This document shows positions 25,062-35,423 of a stretch of DNA of 48,701 bases, piece after piece (position 1 is the first letter of the stretch; each line of letters begins with the position of its first letter). Source of the DNA: Desulfobacteraceae bacterium. Its GTDB lineage: Bacteria > Desulfobacterota > Desulfobacteria > Desulfobacterales > SURF-7. The stretch lies in the NCBI GenBank assembly GCA_003599865.1, contig QZKS01000085.1, positions 1-48,701 of the forward strand, given 5' to 3'. The translations under genes and the position numbers were made by a program. The notes beneath the pieces are model-generated. The model had not been told where the DNA came from. It made no database searches and saw only the letters and a program-made list of their open reading frames with translations.

Positions 25062-26711
25062 TTATGCTTGCGGCAAATTTGCCCGGCAGGCAATGGCAAA
25101 ATCCTCCGGATAATGTCCATTGATCCAGCGAAGCTGGGCCTCGCTGAACGCTCCGGGTGACTCCGGCAGCTTTGGCAAAAATGAAACCAGCAATCGCTGA
25201 TCGACCTCAGGCAGATCAAACCGCTTGGAATACTCGATGGTCGTTATCATCCTGGCTCCCATTTTTGTCAGTGTTCTCATGGCAATCCATATAGCCGTAT
25301 CCAGGGATTTCCGGACAGAACCATCCGCTTCCAAGATATTCCCGACCGGACCGGTTGTCATGAGCTGCAATTCCCACTGGGAGGTCTGCGCCTTGGGCAC
25401 AAACAGCATCACCTGTTCATCTTCATACACAATCAGACTGGACGGCCGGTTCTCTCTTCCATCCATGCGGATATTGGAACGGATGGCCCGGCAGTAATCT
25501 TCAAAAAAAGAATGGCCGGTTTCCCGGCGGTATTCCTCGATAAAGGCATGGATCAAATCTCCGCAACAATACGTTGAAAAACGGATGTCCGATGCCGTGT
25601 GATTTTTTGTGCTTTTCTCAACATCCGCCACAACCGGGACCATGGCGAACTGCTGGTGGATCTGCTGGTGGGATGCATGAAGTCTGTACTTGCTTGGCGC
25701 AAAATCAAAGCCGTAATTCCATCCCCACAGTGAAGCGGTAAAGCGAAATGATTTCCGCAATGCCTCATCCGACAGATGCCGCTTTATTTCCTTTCGGATA
25801 TCTTCCAGTATATCCGCGGGAATGGTGTCCCGGGAATGAGAAATATCGATGTTCAATTCTTCCGCCATCCGGACATAATTGCGCTGATAATACAAGTAAC
25901 GCAATCCGGACATATCCTCCAGCGACAGGTCCCGTATATGGTACCGGATGGCATCATGCGCCATGTTGGATGCATAATGCCCCCATGGGATATAGCTGTT
26001 CCGCCGAAGGTACTCATATACATGGGCGCCGGATTCTCCGCCGTTCCACTCACCGACGATCTCGCTGTCTCCCTGCACACCGGGTTTTAACACCATCACT
26101 TCCTTATACATGTCGGGAAGAAAAATATTGTTGACAAGCACTTCAAACAGATCATGATGCCGGATGACGGCCCGATATCGCCCTTCCGAATCCGTGTGAT
26201 AATGAATTCCGATGGGCGTTAAACAATCGGAATCATATACGAATTTGCAGCAATGCTTTGCAATACTCACAAGGTCTCTCGGGTCGGTGGATGTTTCGGC
26301 AATCGCCAGTAAAAGCGATTCCGGAAGGTCTGAAAAGGCTTGCCGGAAGGTCTGTTCCGGATCATCCGGATTTTTCAATTGTTTTTCCAGATAATCCGTG
26401 AATGAGACAGTCGCAGGGGCCGGGAGGCTGATGACCAGGGGATTTTCCGCTTTTTTCTCTGCCCAGCTTCTGGTAATATAGGTTGTTCCCCGGAACGAAA
26501 AAGGATTCGGGATTTCATAAATCCAGTCTGCATCAGGTTCGGTGACATCTTTTTCCGGAAAATTCCGATGGTTCCTGTTTGCCCTCCCGTCTGAGAAAAC
26601 ACCCAGTGTCAGGATATGATCCAACTTCCGCAAATTTCGAACCGTAAAGGAAGGACGGTGAACACCATAAACAAAATATCCATCCGGTGATACGCATGTA
26701 CGAATTTTCAT
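25062..26711 (-). CDS. HIT/GalT-superfamily-like protein of unknown function
   Basis: The 549-residue product has no clear family. Two stretches point to a diverged galactose-1-phosphate uridylyltransferase/Ap4A phosphorylase fold: SKYRLHASHQQIHQQFAMVP near residues 338-357, where His residues in an 'H-x-x-H-Q-Q-x-H-Q' pattern resemble a HIT active site, and VMLFVPKAQTSQWELQLM near 434, which resembles the 'F-V-P-x-x-x-x-W-E-x-x-L' strand of GalT. The N-terminal half (CVSPDGYFVYGVHRPSF) shows nothing recognisable. The ATG at 26711 with GAGG about eight bases upstream is better than the GTG at 26720. It follows the chemoreceptor by 42 bases. Confidence 0.7.
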   Translation of the reverse strand: MKIRTCVSPDGYFVYGVHRPSFTVRNLRKLDHILTLGVFSDGRANRNHRNFPEKDVTEPDADWIYEIPNPFSFRGTTYITRSWAEKKAENPLVISLPAPATVSFTDYLEKQLKNPDDPEQTFRQAFSDLPESLLLAIAETSTDPRDLVSIAKHCCKFVYDSDCLTPIGIHYHTDSEGRYRAVIRHHDLFEVLVNNIFLPDMYKEVMVLKPGVQGDSEIVGEWNGGESGAHVYEYLRRNSYIPWGHYASNMAHDAIRYHIRDLSLEDMSGLRYLYYQRNYVRMAEELNIDISHSRDTIPADILEDIRKEIKRHLSDEALRKSFRFTASLWGWNYGFDFAPSKYRLHASHQQIHQQFAMVPVVADVEKSTKNHTASDIRFSTYCCGDLIHAFIEEYRRETGHSFFEDYCRAIRSNIRMDGRENRPSSLIVYEDEQVMLFVPKAQTSQWELQLMTTGPVGNILEADGSVRKSLDTAIWIAMRTLTKMGARMITTIEYSKRFDLPEVDQRLLVSFLPKLPESPGAFSEAQLRWINGHYPEDFAIACRANLPQA

Positions 26712-26753
26712 GAATGACACCTCGAAAACAATTTTAAAACATCGGGGAACGGT

Positions 26754-28250
26754 CTATCGGGAATATTTTTTGGATAATTCTTTCAGTTCATTGGCCAGTA
26801 CAAGCAGGTTCTTTGCCCCTTGATTGACCAGCTCACTGCTGTCGGAAACCATGCCCACATCACCGGCCACCTCGGCGATCTCCTTTGCAATCTTATCGGC
26901 AAATCCGGAACTGATGACGACATTCTCATTCACATCAGACATTCCCCTTGATGTATAAGCAACATTTCCGGCGATTTCTTTGGTGGTTTCCGATTGTTCG
27001 CTGATCGCTTCCGTAATGGCTGCCACAATCTCATTGACCTCATTGATGACTTTTATTATCTGCAAAATTTCATCTGCCGTGATGGTAGTCGTCTTCTGAA
27101 TTTTTTTAATCTGTTCTTTAATCTGGAGCGTCGCACCGGCCGTCTGCTTTGCCAGTTCCTTGATTTCATTTGCCACGACCGCAAACCCTTTTCCATAGTC
27201 GCCGGCCCTTGCCGCTTCGATGGTGGCATTCAGCGCCAGCAGGTTTGTCTGCTCCGAGATGTCGGAAATGACCTCCGTTATTTTTCCGATCTCTTTTGCC
27301 ACCACGGCAAGCTGGTCCACCTTTTCAGAAACGATCTTCGACTGGATTACCGCCTGATTGGACGTGTTCATCGCATTTACGGAATTCTGCGATATCTCAT
27401 TAACGGTTGCGGTCATCTCTTCGGCTGAAACCGCAAGAGAACTCACGCTTTGAGCGGTCTCATTCATTGCAGCGGCAACCGATGTGATATTGGAACTCAT
27501 CTCTTCGGAAGCAGCGGAAACCCCGATGGATTTTTCCGCAATCTCATTGCTCGTATGGCGCATCGTACCGGAAAGGGTCAACAGTTCATTGGATGCGGTA
27601 TTCAGGGCCTCACACTTCCTGCTGATATCGGAGATCACACCCCGAAGGGAATCCCTTGCCTCCTCAGCAGCTTTTTTCGATTCGATAATCTGAATTTTCT
27701 GTTTTCGGAAGTAATCGGACAGAACCGAAACAAACAGCGCAAACGGAATAAAACAAAAAACATAAAACAGCTCCTGCCGGAGGGAACCGCTTTGATGTAA
27801 AAATACGATGCTGTAATAGGATACCAGTGAATGGGTGATGATAATGGTTGATGTGATGGCCAGGGACCTCACCAGATTTGACCCCAGCAGGAGAAACAGC
27901 ATGGCAAAAATGGCAAACATCATCCCGACAATCCTGGTCTCGTTCAAAAACACAACCCATATGCAATACAGAAAAAGAAACACCCCATACTGAAAAAAGA
28001 CAATGATCCCGGTTGCCTGATCCGAAAAATTTTTCAGGTTGTTGATCATGATATAAAAAACCAGTGTGGCCCCGACAGAGAGAAACAGCATGATAAACAT
28101 TTCATTATAGGTAATACTGCTCAACCCTGCCAGCTTTGCAAACAGACTCGCCACCTGGGTCGAACAATAGGCAATCAGAGAATAACCGGTATTGGCATTC
28201 AACGTCTTTTTTCGTCTCAGATTCTTTTCCATTATCGCGTCTATACTCAT
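26754..28250 (-). CDS. Methyl-accepting chemotaxis protein with six-helix membrane domain
   Basis: The 498-residue product has about six membrane helices between residues 45 and 190, a short helix and then the cytoplasmic signalling domain with the conserved hairpin tip [18 protein letters not shown] and [15 protein letters not shown]. It has neither a large periplasmic domain nor a HAMP domain, so it probably senses membrane-near or energy-related cues. It would control CheA/CheW or a related pathway; no che genes are near. AGAGG lies six bases before the ATG. It heads a compact run with the HIT-like, DUF6122 and thioesterase genes. Confidence 0.93.
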   Translation of the reverse strand: MSIDAIMEKNLRRKKTLNANTGYSLIAYCSTQVASLFAKLAGLSSITYNEMFIMLFLSVGATLVFYIMINNLKNFSDQATGIIVFFQYGVFLFLYCIWVVFLNETRIVGMMFAIFAMLFLLLGSNLVRSLAITSTIIITHSLVSYYSIVFLHQSGSLRQELFYVFCFIPFALFVSVLSDYFRKQKIQIIESKKAAEEARDSLRGVISDISRKCEALNTASNELLTLSGTMRHTSNEIAEKSIGVSAASEEMSSNITSVAAAMNETAQSVSSLAVSAEEMTATVNEISQNSVNAMNTSNQAVIQSKIVSEKVDQLAVVAKEIGKITEVISDISEQTNLLALNATIEAARAGDYGKGFAVVANEIKELAKQTAGATLQIKEQIKKIQKTTTITADEILQIIKVINEVNEIVAAITEAISEQSETTKEIAGNVAYTSRGMSDVNENVVISSGFADKIAKEIAEVAGDVGMVSDSSELVNQGAKNLLVLANELKELSKKYSR

Positions 28251-28427
28251 GGTATCCTCTTGTCGGATGATATGGCACCGGTATCCAATTGATTCAAAAA
28301 GCCCCTTGCTCTTTGTTACCCCTCAAAAAGCCTATCTGGATGTAGCAAAAAAAAATTGCCGTGTAAAGCCGTGCATTTCAGAAGACGGTGAAGAAAGTGA
28401 ACCTGCCGGTAATCAGAGGGGTAAGTC

Positions 28428-31400
28428 TCAATGCATCTTCCACATCAGCCGCTGAACGCCTCCCGGCGGCGAAGGGATATTCGGTGGGTTTCCGGTCACA
28501 GAGCCTTTTTCCGATCCCAGTCCGATAATGCTGCCGCCGGAGCAGACAAACGCCGATGCCCCTTCCGGACGTGTGATCAGCTTGATTTCAGAAGGGATGC
28601 CGCCATCCTCCACCATCTGAAAGGTGTCCTCGATGGAATGGATATCTGCCGAATCGTTTTGGTCCTTTTTGGGGACAGCTCTGCCATCCGAGTAATCGAT
28701 CGTGTAAAAAAAGCTCTTTCCGCCGGGCCGGCACAGATTTTCAAACCCCGGCTGAAATGTTGAGAAATAAACCGAATTAAAAAACAATACCGGCCTGCCC
28801 AGCCCCATCTCTCCCTGATGATCCAGAGTGGCTCCCGGACAATTCCCCTGTCTCCCGAGGATTCGATACCATCCGCGGCAGCGTTTGGTTTTTTCAGGAT
28901 ATGGTGAAACCCCATATAAAATATCCAGAAGACGACCCCGGAGGATTTCATCATGATTGCCCGGGCCGTCCCCGTATTCCAGGATTCCATCCTGATTCAC
29001 ATCGGAATGATGATCCAGTTCATTGCATGTCAGATTGATCAGGTCTGTTTCACAGGCAGCCGTGCCCGTATCGGAAACAACAACCAAACGGTTTTCATAT
29101 GAGGGAACATACAGGGGATGCTCGCGGTCACCGGTGACAAAATAGAGAACCGGATCATCGCTCCATTCCGTACCCTTATATGACACGTCCGGAGAGTGAA
29201 ACAGCTTCCTGCCGAAGTCGGACGGTTTCAAGGAGGGCTCGACAGACAGGGCATCCATGGCATCCGCCTGATCCGAGCCGGGATTTGCATGGAATATCCG
29301 CTTTACCTCCCATTTGTTATTCTCTGCAAACGGACGATGCGCCACCTTCCAGATTTGCCCATATATGTCCGCAGCATAGATCACAAAAACGCCCGGGTAG
29401 CTGATGACCGTTGGATCTGCCGGAAAACACCATTTCATATCCTCATGTTTCTGATGGGTTCCGTTTATGTTGTTTTGTCCATATGAAGCCTGGAATACAG
29501 GACTGCCATCCCAGACATCCACCATAAAAATACCCCGGCCGATTTCGTTCTGCTCCGGATTATACATATCATACCGGTCATTATCCAATGAATCATGCTT
29601 TGGGTTATGGATATCAAAAACATCACGCCGGTCCATAGGGGAATACCTGCCGTCATAATTTCCGTCAAACCAGGCTTCCGGAAAATGATCCTCTTCCGGA
29701 TCATACCCACCGCCAAAGATTACTACCTCCCTTACCTGGGAGGAAGATTCCTGATATACTGCAAACGTCGGCTTTGACCAGGAATATCCAAGCTCCGGAG
29801 AAAAATCCTCTTTCCCGTCTCCGCCTTTTATCCGCCATCTGACAAACCACTTGCCGGGATCCGGCACAGAGACGTCCAGGGCCCAGTAGCATCTCCCGCC
29901 CCTTCTTTCTCCAAAGACCAAAACCTTGTCATTATATTTCTCTGCTTTTCCGGATTGCATACTGCCGGAAGGAGAACTGCCTGTATTGGACGTGTATAGC
30001 GAAACAAATCCATCCGCAAAATACGGATGAGAACGACCGTCCGCCAACTCTTTCAGCCGCGGAAGAAACTCGCCGGGAATAAAAGCCCATATTTCATCAC
30101 CGGGTTCATATTCCCGGCCGCTGATATGGATCATTTCGTCAGATGTCTGGGAATCGGCTGAATCGACAAACACATGAAGCATGCCGTCATTTGCACCCAC
30201 AGCGATAAAACGATACTGCACCCTGCCATTGTCATCCGGATAGTCGATAATACAAGGCCGGGAGTGAGAAATATCCCCCAATATCCAGTCCCGCAATTTG
30301 AGCGGAGCCCCATCCTTCTCCTCATCGTATGTTTTTCCGCCGCTGTCCGATGCATCATATTCATATCCGTACAGGAAGTTGATGATCCGGTCTCTCTCCA
30401 GGTATTGCTCCTTTTTCCGCCTGGTATCAATCCCCAGATCCGGAGGAGTGATGGTATCTTCCACCGAGCTGTCTCCATCACGATAAAACCTTACCAGCTT
30501 TTTGGATACTGACGGATTTTTACAGGTATAGATGTTTCGGAAATCATAAAATCGATTCTTGCTGAAATCAACACGCTGCGCTGATTTCAGCAGGTGTTCC
30601 CCGGCACCTCCTGCCGTCACCGAAAAGCCGTCCTGGTGATCCGACCATAAGGAGATGGATGTCTGCTTAAAATTCCCATGGCAGTCAACCGCCGGACGTC
30701 CCTCCCGATCGACGATAACCAGTTCTTCCCGGCTCCGGTCACAATCCCCTTCTCCTCTCGTCATCTGCTGCAAGCCATATTTTTTCAGATTGCCGGCCCA
30801 GAGGCCTTGATCATCCGGCTGAAAAAAGACCATGTACAGGGCATCCCCGCTCTGGGTCATATTGGCATGATCCACCGGGACAACCGGCGATGCAAACGAA
30901 TACGCAGAGGTGATCGTCCGGCTGATCTCCGTCATCACATTGATCAAATCCGATTCACCCGTAATGGTTTGATACGTGCCGCCGCCGGCCTTTGCCATTT
31001 CCGCCGGCAGCGGATGGTAAGCATTGACTCCGATGGTGTGAACCACATGCCGGTAAGTGGCTTCGTTTTTCAGCCAATAGGCAAGATCATCACAATGGTT
31101 GTCATCCGGCCAGATATCGTCATCGCCGTAAGCATCACATTTCCCGTATCCGTCCTTGCAGAAACCGAACTCCGGGTCCGGGAAGCGCGGCGCCTTGGAA
31201 TCCCTGATTTTATCCCATGTTTCATCATCAGTCGGAAATCCGGCCGATATGACCAAAAAAAAATCGGTTCCGCAACCCATCACGGATGGCTCGGCCTGAA
31301 ATCTTTTCATCGTATCGTTGTAGGCATCCTGAACAGCCTCACCGATCGGACGCGATCCGTTGTCCATGGGAATATTCCGAAGCTGCTCGATCAGTTCCTT

Positions 31401-32573
31401 GTTGGCTGTTCCCAGCGGTGCGATCACTTTTCCGCCGTCGCTGCCATTGAATATCGTAATCCCCCAGTTGACCGTGCCCGTTGTCTGTTGAAACAACTTT
31501 TGAAGAACATTTTGAACAACATCCATTCCGGACTGTATTCGGATGACTTCATGATCCGATTTCCCCGCGTCCCGCTGTCGGAGAATGCCCTCTTTTGAAA
31601 TCGACCGGCCGATATAACGCCAAGCCTTGCCCGTCCCTTCAGAACAATCATCCGGATTCAAAATCGCCGGATTGGGAGAAGACAACCTGAAATCCTCCAC
31701 CAGCTTGATGAAGTTCAGCCAGTTCCCGGTTGCAAAAAAATAAACCTGCCGTCTGCCGGAATCGTCACGTTCGCATTCATTGCCGTCCATTGTAAAACCT
31801 GTCATCTCAGCGCTGATTCCGAACACCCCGGAAAAATAGCATCCAAATCGTTGCAGTTCCTGAACGAATCCGCTTCCGGCATCCATTCCCAAACCGGTTC
31901 CCTTTTCGCCAAGATCAATATCCTGACCGTTGGGGAGAACCTCCCCTTTGATCTCTTCCGGAACGGATACCTCTTTTCCATCCGTATCAGTTTTGATCCC
32001 GGGCGGAAACAGAATACGGTTTTCCGCATTCACATCCATAGATGAGACATCATCTAATGACCACATTCCGCTTTTTCGATTGACGGCCGGAATCATGGGA
32101 CTCAACAGCAGCGAACAGCGTCGATTCACCGCAGGATCAATTTCGTCTCCCGAATTTTCCATGACACCGGATATTACCGCTATCTGCTCATTGTGATTAT
32201 CCGGGTCCCTGCCCTGAACCATTGTATAAAGCAGCCGGACGCTTACCAGATAGATCCCGTTTGGGTCCAGCCGGTCATAATCATTGCCCGAACCATCCCG
32301 GTCCCACCACTGCCTGCCGCTCCGGCAATCATTCTCATCCTCGGCAATGCCCCGATCCGCCCACTCCTTCATCAGCAGACCATAATCCATCCGGTTGTCA
32401 TATACAGGCGATGTCATGCCGACCGAATTATCGATCACCACCATGACATTTTTCGGCCCCTTTTTTAGATACAGATCCGTATCCGCCGACAGGAGATCCT
32501 TGCTGCTGCATAAAATCATACCGGCTATCCACATGAACAACAGGCTTTTCCTGACCAATCGGCTCCTTCCCAT
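28428..32573 (-). CDS. pilY1: PilY1-like type IV pilus tip/adhesin protein
   Basis: About 1381 residues from the ATG at 32573 (AGGA six bases upstream); the longer frame to 32726 overlaps pilX without a ribosome site. Signal peptide (LLFMWIAGMILCSSKDLLSA), then a von Willebrand-A-like segment starting VMVVIDNSVGM, where DNSVG replaces the classical MIDAS DxSxS, and long Asp/Asn-rich loops (DRDGSGNDYD) that could bind calcium. The C-terminal third is the PilC beta-propeller: FIAVGANDGMLHVFVDS, GDEIWAFIPGEFLPRLKEL, and YGQIWKVAHR. PilY1 is exposed at the pilus tip and acts in adhesion and surface sensing. Last gene of the fimT-pilW-pilV-pilX-pilY1 run. Confidence 0.9.
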   Translation of the reverse strand: MGRSRLVRKSLLFMWIAGMILCSSKDLLSADTDLYLKKGPKNVMVVIDNSVGMTSPVYDNRMDYGLLMKEWADRGIAEDENDCRSGRQWWDRDGSGNDYDRLDPNGIYLVSVRLLYTMVQGRDPDNHNEQIAVISGVMENSGDEIDPAVNRRCSLLLSPMIPAVNRKSGMWSLDDVSSMDVNAENRILFPPGIKTDTDGKEVSVPEEIKGEVLPNGQDIDLGEKGTGLGMDAGSGFVQELQRFGCYFSGVFGISAEMTGFTMDGNECERDDSGRRQVYFFATGNWLNFIKLVEDFRLSSPNPAILNPDDCSEGTGKAWRYIGRSISKEGILRQRDAGKSDHEVIRIQSGMDVVQNVLQKLFQQTTGTVNWGITIFNGSDGGKVIAPLGTANKELIEQLRNIPMDNGSRPIGEAVQDAYNDTMKRFQAEPSVMGCGTDFFLVISAGFPTDDETWDKIRDSKAPRFPDPEFGFCKDGYGKCDAYGDDDIWPDDNHCDDLAYWLKNEATYRHVVHTIGVNAYHPLPAEMAKAGGGTYQTITGESDLINVMTEISRTITSAYSFASPVVPVDHANMTQSGDALYMVFFQPDDQGLWAGNLKKYGLQQMTRGEGDCDRSREELVIVDREGRPAVDCHGNFKQTSISLWSDHQDGFSVTAGGAGEHLLKSAQRVDFSKNRFYDFRNIYTCKNPSVSKKLVRFYRDGDSSVEDTITPPDLGIDTRRKKEQYLERDRIINFLYGYEYDASDSGGKTYDEEKDGAPLKLRDWILGDISHSRPCIIDYPDDNGRVQYRFIAVGANDGMLHVFVDSADSQTSDEMIHISGREYEPGDEIWAFIPGEFLPRLKELADGRSHPYFADGFVSLYTSNTGSSPSGSMQSGKAEKYNDKVLVFGERRGGRCYWALDVSVPDPGKWFVRWRIKGGDGKEDFSPELGYSWSKPTFAVYQESSSQVREVVIFGGGYDPEEDHFPEAWFDGNYDGRYSPMDRRDVFDIHNPKHDSLDNDRYDMYNPEQNEIGRGIFMVDVWDGSPVFQASYGQNNINGTHQKHEDMKWCFPADPTVISYPGVFVIYAADIYGQIWKVAHRPFAENNKWEVKRIFHANPGSDQADAMDALSVEPSLKPSDFGRKLFHSPDVSYKGTEWSDDPVLYFVTGDREHPLYVPSYENRLVVVSDTGTAACETDLINLTCNELDHHSDVNQDGILEYGDGPGNHDEILRGRLLDILYGVSPYPEKTKRCRGWYRILGRQGNCPGATLDHQGEMGLGRPVLFFNSVYFSTFQPGFENLCRPGGKSFFYTIDYSDGRAVPKKDQNDSADIHSIEDTFQMVEDGGIPSEIKLITRPEGASAFVCSGGSIIGLGSEKGSVTGNPPNIPSPPGGVQRLMWKMH

Positions 32574-32643
32574 TGCTGATCCTGTTCCATTCCCTGACAT
32601 CATTAATATTGAAAATCTTCCCATCATAAACCGGTATCGTGCT

Positions 32644-33093
32644 TCACAAATCGGGTTTTGGACCGACCCGGCCATACACGGATGTAATCCTGGTTTCATG
32701 TTTCCGGACATCAATTTCATAATCATATCGATTAAATGCGATTGCTGAAAACCCCTTGTCCGGAATCGACACGCCGGAATAGGTTATGGAAAATGAATAT
32801 GGATTTCCGTCCACTTCATGCGGAGACGGCCCGGGGAGATCACTTGCCTTATCGGTTGCCAGTATCCGGCTGACATGAATGTCCCGGACCGGATATGCAC
32901 CGTTTCCGATCTCCTGTGCCTCCCGGGAAACGCCCCCTTCGGAAATATAAAAATCATTTTGATAACCGGCTTCATTTCGGGATATCAACAGCTCCATTCT
33001 GGAAATGCCGCTTCCGCATATCCCTAAAATGGTGAGAACGGAAAGAATAATCACCACCACAAAAGCAATGGAACCATCTTTTTCCTTGATCAT
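32644..33093 (-). CDS. pilX: PilX-like minor pilin assembly protein
   Basis: About 149 residues with an N-terminal hydrophobic segment IAFVVVIILSVLTILGICGSG after a short charged leader, then SRMELLISRNEAGYQNDFYISEGG, the layout of PilX-type proteins whose mature part begins with a long helix. It lacks the GFTLIE motif of the neighbouring prepilins, as usual for PilX. I start at the ATG at 33093, which has AGGA five bases upstream; ATG 33099 and TTG 33108 are also open. It lies between pilV and pilY1 and probably contributes to the minor-pilin priming complex. Confidence 0.75.
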   Translation of the reverse strand: MIKEKDGSIAFVVVIILSVLTILGICGSGISRMELLISRNEAGYQNDFYISEGGVSREAQEIGNGAYPVRDIHVSRILATDKASDLPGPSPHEVDGNPYSFSITYSGVSIPDKGFSAIAFNRYDYEIDVRKHETRITSVYGRVGPKPDL

Positions 33094-33142
33094 ATTCATC
33101 CTGGACAATACCTCTTATTCAGTTACCGAACCCGGGTTCCGT

Positions 33143-33616
33143 TCAATGCAACAATGAATGGCGCGCCCCGCTTGAAAGGGATTTGACTGTGGAAAGCCTG
33201 CGGATGTGCCTGCCGTTATCCCAGTGAACCAGAACAACAATTGTTTTTGTATTTTGAATCGGAGTGTTATCTGCAATATTCAATGCCAGGGCATATCGGT
33301 CCAGACCTGCGGACCCTCCTTCTGCATCCGTATTTTGAAAGTCGGTATTCGCAATCGAATCCAGATCACTGTTGTTCGAAGCGTTAACATCATGCAGACC
33401 GGGAGCATGATACTCCGCGTTAATGACCTTTTCCATATGCATTTGAGCCAAAGATCCGGCAACCGTCGCTTTACTGCTCAAGGACGTCCCCCGGATACTG
33501 ATAATCTGAAGCGCCATCAGCCCCATCATTCCCATCGCAAAAACCGTCATCGCAATCAGCACTTCAATCAAGGTAAAACCCTTGTTCATCATCTGCCGAC
33601 TCAATTTAAATCCCAT
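33143..33616 (-). CDS. pilV: PilV-like minor prepilin
   Basis: 157 residues. The prepilin cleavage motif NKGFTLIEVLIAMTVFAMGM begins at about residue 12, so a PilD-type peptidase would cut after Gly and methylate the Phe. The following pattern MGMMGLMALQIISIRGTS is that of PilV-family pseudopilins. The ATG at 33616 is 11 bases after the pilW stop, with a GAGA stretch upstream; a site at the internal ATG pair near residue 9 is possible. It would act with PilW, PilX and FimT in priming the type IV pilus. Confidence 0.88.
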   Translation of the reverse strand: MGFKLSRQMMNKGFTLIEVLIAMTVFAMGMMGLMALQIISIRGTSLSSKATVAGSLAQMHMEKVINAEYHAPGLHDVNASNNSDLDSIANTDFQNTDAEGGSAGLDRYALALNIADNTPIQNTKTIVVLVHWDNGRHIRRLSTVKSLSSGARHSLLH

Positions 33617-33627
33617 CGCAAGAATCT

Positions 33628-34545
33628 CTACATATTTCTGATTGTCAATACCGTAACCAAAGAGCGTGTCTGCTTCCCGCCTCTTCCGGTTTCCACCTCT
33701 CCTGCCAGAAATACTTCCACAGCGCAGAGTTCCTCCTCTGTATCATCCGGATCTTCCACAACCGCCCCATTGCCCAGAAAGTACCGGAATTGCAAATCCG
33801 TTATCCCCTCAGCGACGACCTGAAATCGATTCCCATTCCCTGCATTCTTTCGTTCCAGAACCGACTGGGAGAAAGAAGCATTCGCATCATCGATCCGGTA
33901 GATGATAATATCCGCCCGTTTGATCACATCGCCTTCCATATAATTTTTATGAAATGGATCGGCGACCACCATAGGAGGGCCTTTCTGGATCATTTTAAAC
34001 AGTTGAGAACCGCTGAAATCCGATTTCATGACCACACCGAACTCCCTTCCGCCCATTGCAAAATCTTCATCACCATCCCCATCCAGGTCAAGATCATGGA
34101 TAAATAAAATATGCTGATTGGCGAGCGCACACTCCGATCCTTCCAGAATCCCTCCATCCTCCCCGGCTTTCACAATCATGATCACATCCGTATTCTCCCG
34201 ATATTTTCCAACCCCGACAATATTGTCGATCCCATGAATCAAAGGGGAAAAGGCTTCTGCTCCCTTTTGCCGCGGATCCCAATCCAGGTATCCATCGTAC
34301 ACCGAATGGTCCATCGATGTGCAATAGCCCGCCATACGGATATCTGCAGATAAAATATTCATCGCTGTCCGTAAATTCTGCTGTAATGACGCCATGCGGA
34401 TTTGCGTCCGGTAAGACTCCTGCTGAGAAAAAAACAAGTACATGATCATGCTGGATACGATGCCGGACAGACCAAGAGTCATCAGCAGTTCGACCAGTGT
34501 AAAACCCGCCGTTGTTCTTCGGCCTACGGGCATCATCGTCTTCAC
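33628..34545 (-). CDS. pilW: PilW-like minor prepilin
   Basis: About 305 residues from a GTG at 34545, whose last two bases overlap the fimT stop codon (GTGA); GGAGG lies nine bases upstream, so translational coupling is likely. The prepilin motif TTAGFTLVELLMTLGLSGIV opens the protein, then RTQIRMASLQQNLRTAMNIL and ADIRMAGYCT are typical of PilW. Asp-rich stretch DLDLDGDGDEDF may bind calcium. It belongs to the minor pilins that prime pilus assembly. Confidence 0.88.
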   Translation of the reverse strand: MKTMMPVGRRTTAGFTLVELLMTLGLSGIVSSMIMYLFFSQQESYRTQIRMASLQQNLRTAMNILSADIRMAGYCTSMDHSVYDGYLDWDPRQKGAEAFSPLIHGIDNIVGVGKYRENTDVIMIVKAGEDGGILEGSECALANQHILFIHDLDLDGDGDEDFAMGGREFGVVMKSDFSGSQLFKMIQKGPPMVVADPFHKNYMEGDVIKRADIIIYRIDDANASFSQSVLERKNAGNGNRFQVVAEGITDLQFRYFLGNGAVVEDPDDTEEELCAVEVFLAGEVETGRGGKQTRSLVTVLTIRNM

Positions 34546-35123
34546 TGCCAATGCCCTCCTCCCCAACTTTTAATGCTCACGACGCCGGCCAGCGTCGGCG
34601 TCGATATGGCATACGCCGATTTCCGGCTGTTCTCAAGATACACATATCCCATTCGGTTGCTCATTCCCTGAGAGTTGAACTCAGCCATATCATCCGGATA
34701 ACTGATTTCATCTCCTGCTGTAAATCCGCCTCCGCCTGCAGTGGCTTTTTTGTCCGCCCGCCCATATCCATAGCGGACGCCGCCACCATACCCGGAAAGA
34801 GATACTTTTTTCTCAATCACGTCGTCGCCGGCTGCATTGCCGCCTTCAAAACGTTTGTTCTTTCCGCCGCTCACAAGATGGTATTCTCCGGTTTGAACAT
34901 GAAAAATGATCCCGTATTCACTGCTGGTCTGGATTGCACGCATCCTGGCAAATTGAAAATTAGAGAACAAATCCAGCGCGGCATGTTTCAACCGGTAATC
35001 CGCCACCCAGCGCAATACCGCCGGTGTGGCAATGGATGCCAGAACCGCCATAATACAGAGAACCGTTATGGCTTCCAGAAGTGTAAAGCCTATTGCCGGG
35101 AGTTTTGTTTTCACCATGATCAT
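34542..35123 (-). CDS. fimT: FimT/GspH-type minor prepilin
   Basis: About 193 residues from the ATG at 35123 (or the ATG at 35117); the longer frame to 35177 adds a Pro/Gln-rich extension that is unlikely for a prepilin leader. The prepilin motif is AIGFTLLEAITVLCIMAVLA, followed by the GspH/FimT-type segment HAALDLFSNFQFARMRAIQTSSEYGI. First gene of the run to pilY1; the promoter is probably in the AT-rich stretch 35178-35423. Confidence 0.85.
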   Translation of the reverse strand: MIMVKTKLPAIGFTLLEAITVLCIMAVLASIATPAVLRWVADYRLKHAALDLFSNFQFARMRAIQTSSEYGIIFHVQTGEYHLVSGGKNKRFEGGNAAGDDVIEKKVSLSGYGGGVRYGYGRADKKATAGGGGFTAGDEISYPDDMAEFNSQGMSNRMGYVYLENSRKSAYAISTPTLAGVVSIKSWGGGHWQ

Positions 35124-35423
35124 CTTAAACAGGATAAACGATTGTTTGTCCTGTTGGTCCGGTACTGGAACCGGCATGGGGACGCCGGATTCAAATCACT
35201 GCCCCCGGCACCGTTTCGTCATTTAATATTGTTTAAGAAAAAGAGAATACGATATGAATATTTTATCGATATGCCAATACAACGAACATTTTGATTTGTC
35301 AAACAGGTTTTTGATTATTTTGCGATATTACGAATATACCGGGTCGATCCAGGGAAGGTCATGAGGAAATGTACGTTGGCCGGGATGTTTCTCAGACGAT
35401 GAATCCGGAAGGATTGGCGGCGA

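Noticed and set aside
35140-35220. tRNA-like stretch with a TTGAATCC T-loop resemblance upstream of fimT
   Set aside because: No T-stem pairing, no acceptor or anticodon stem can be formed; coincidence.
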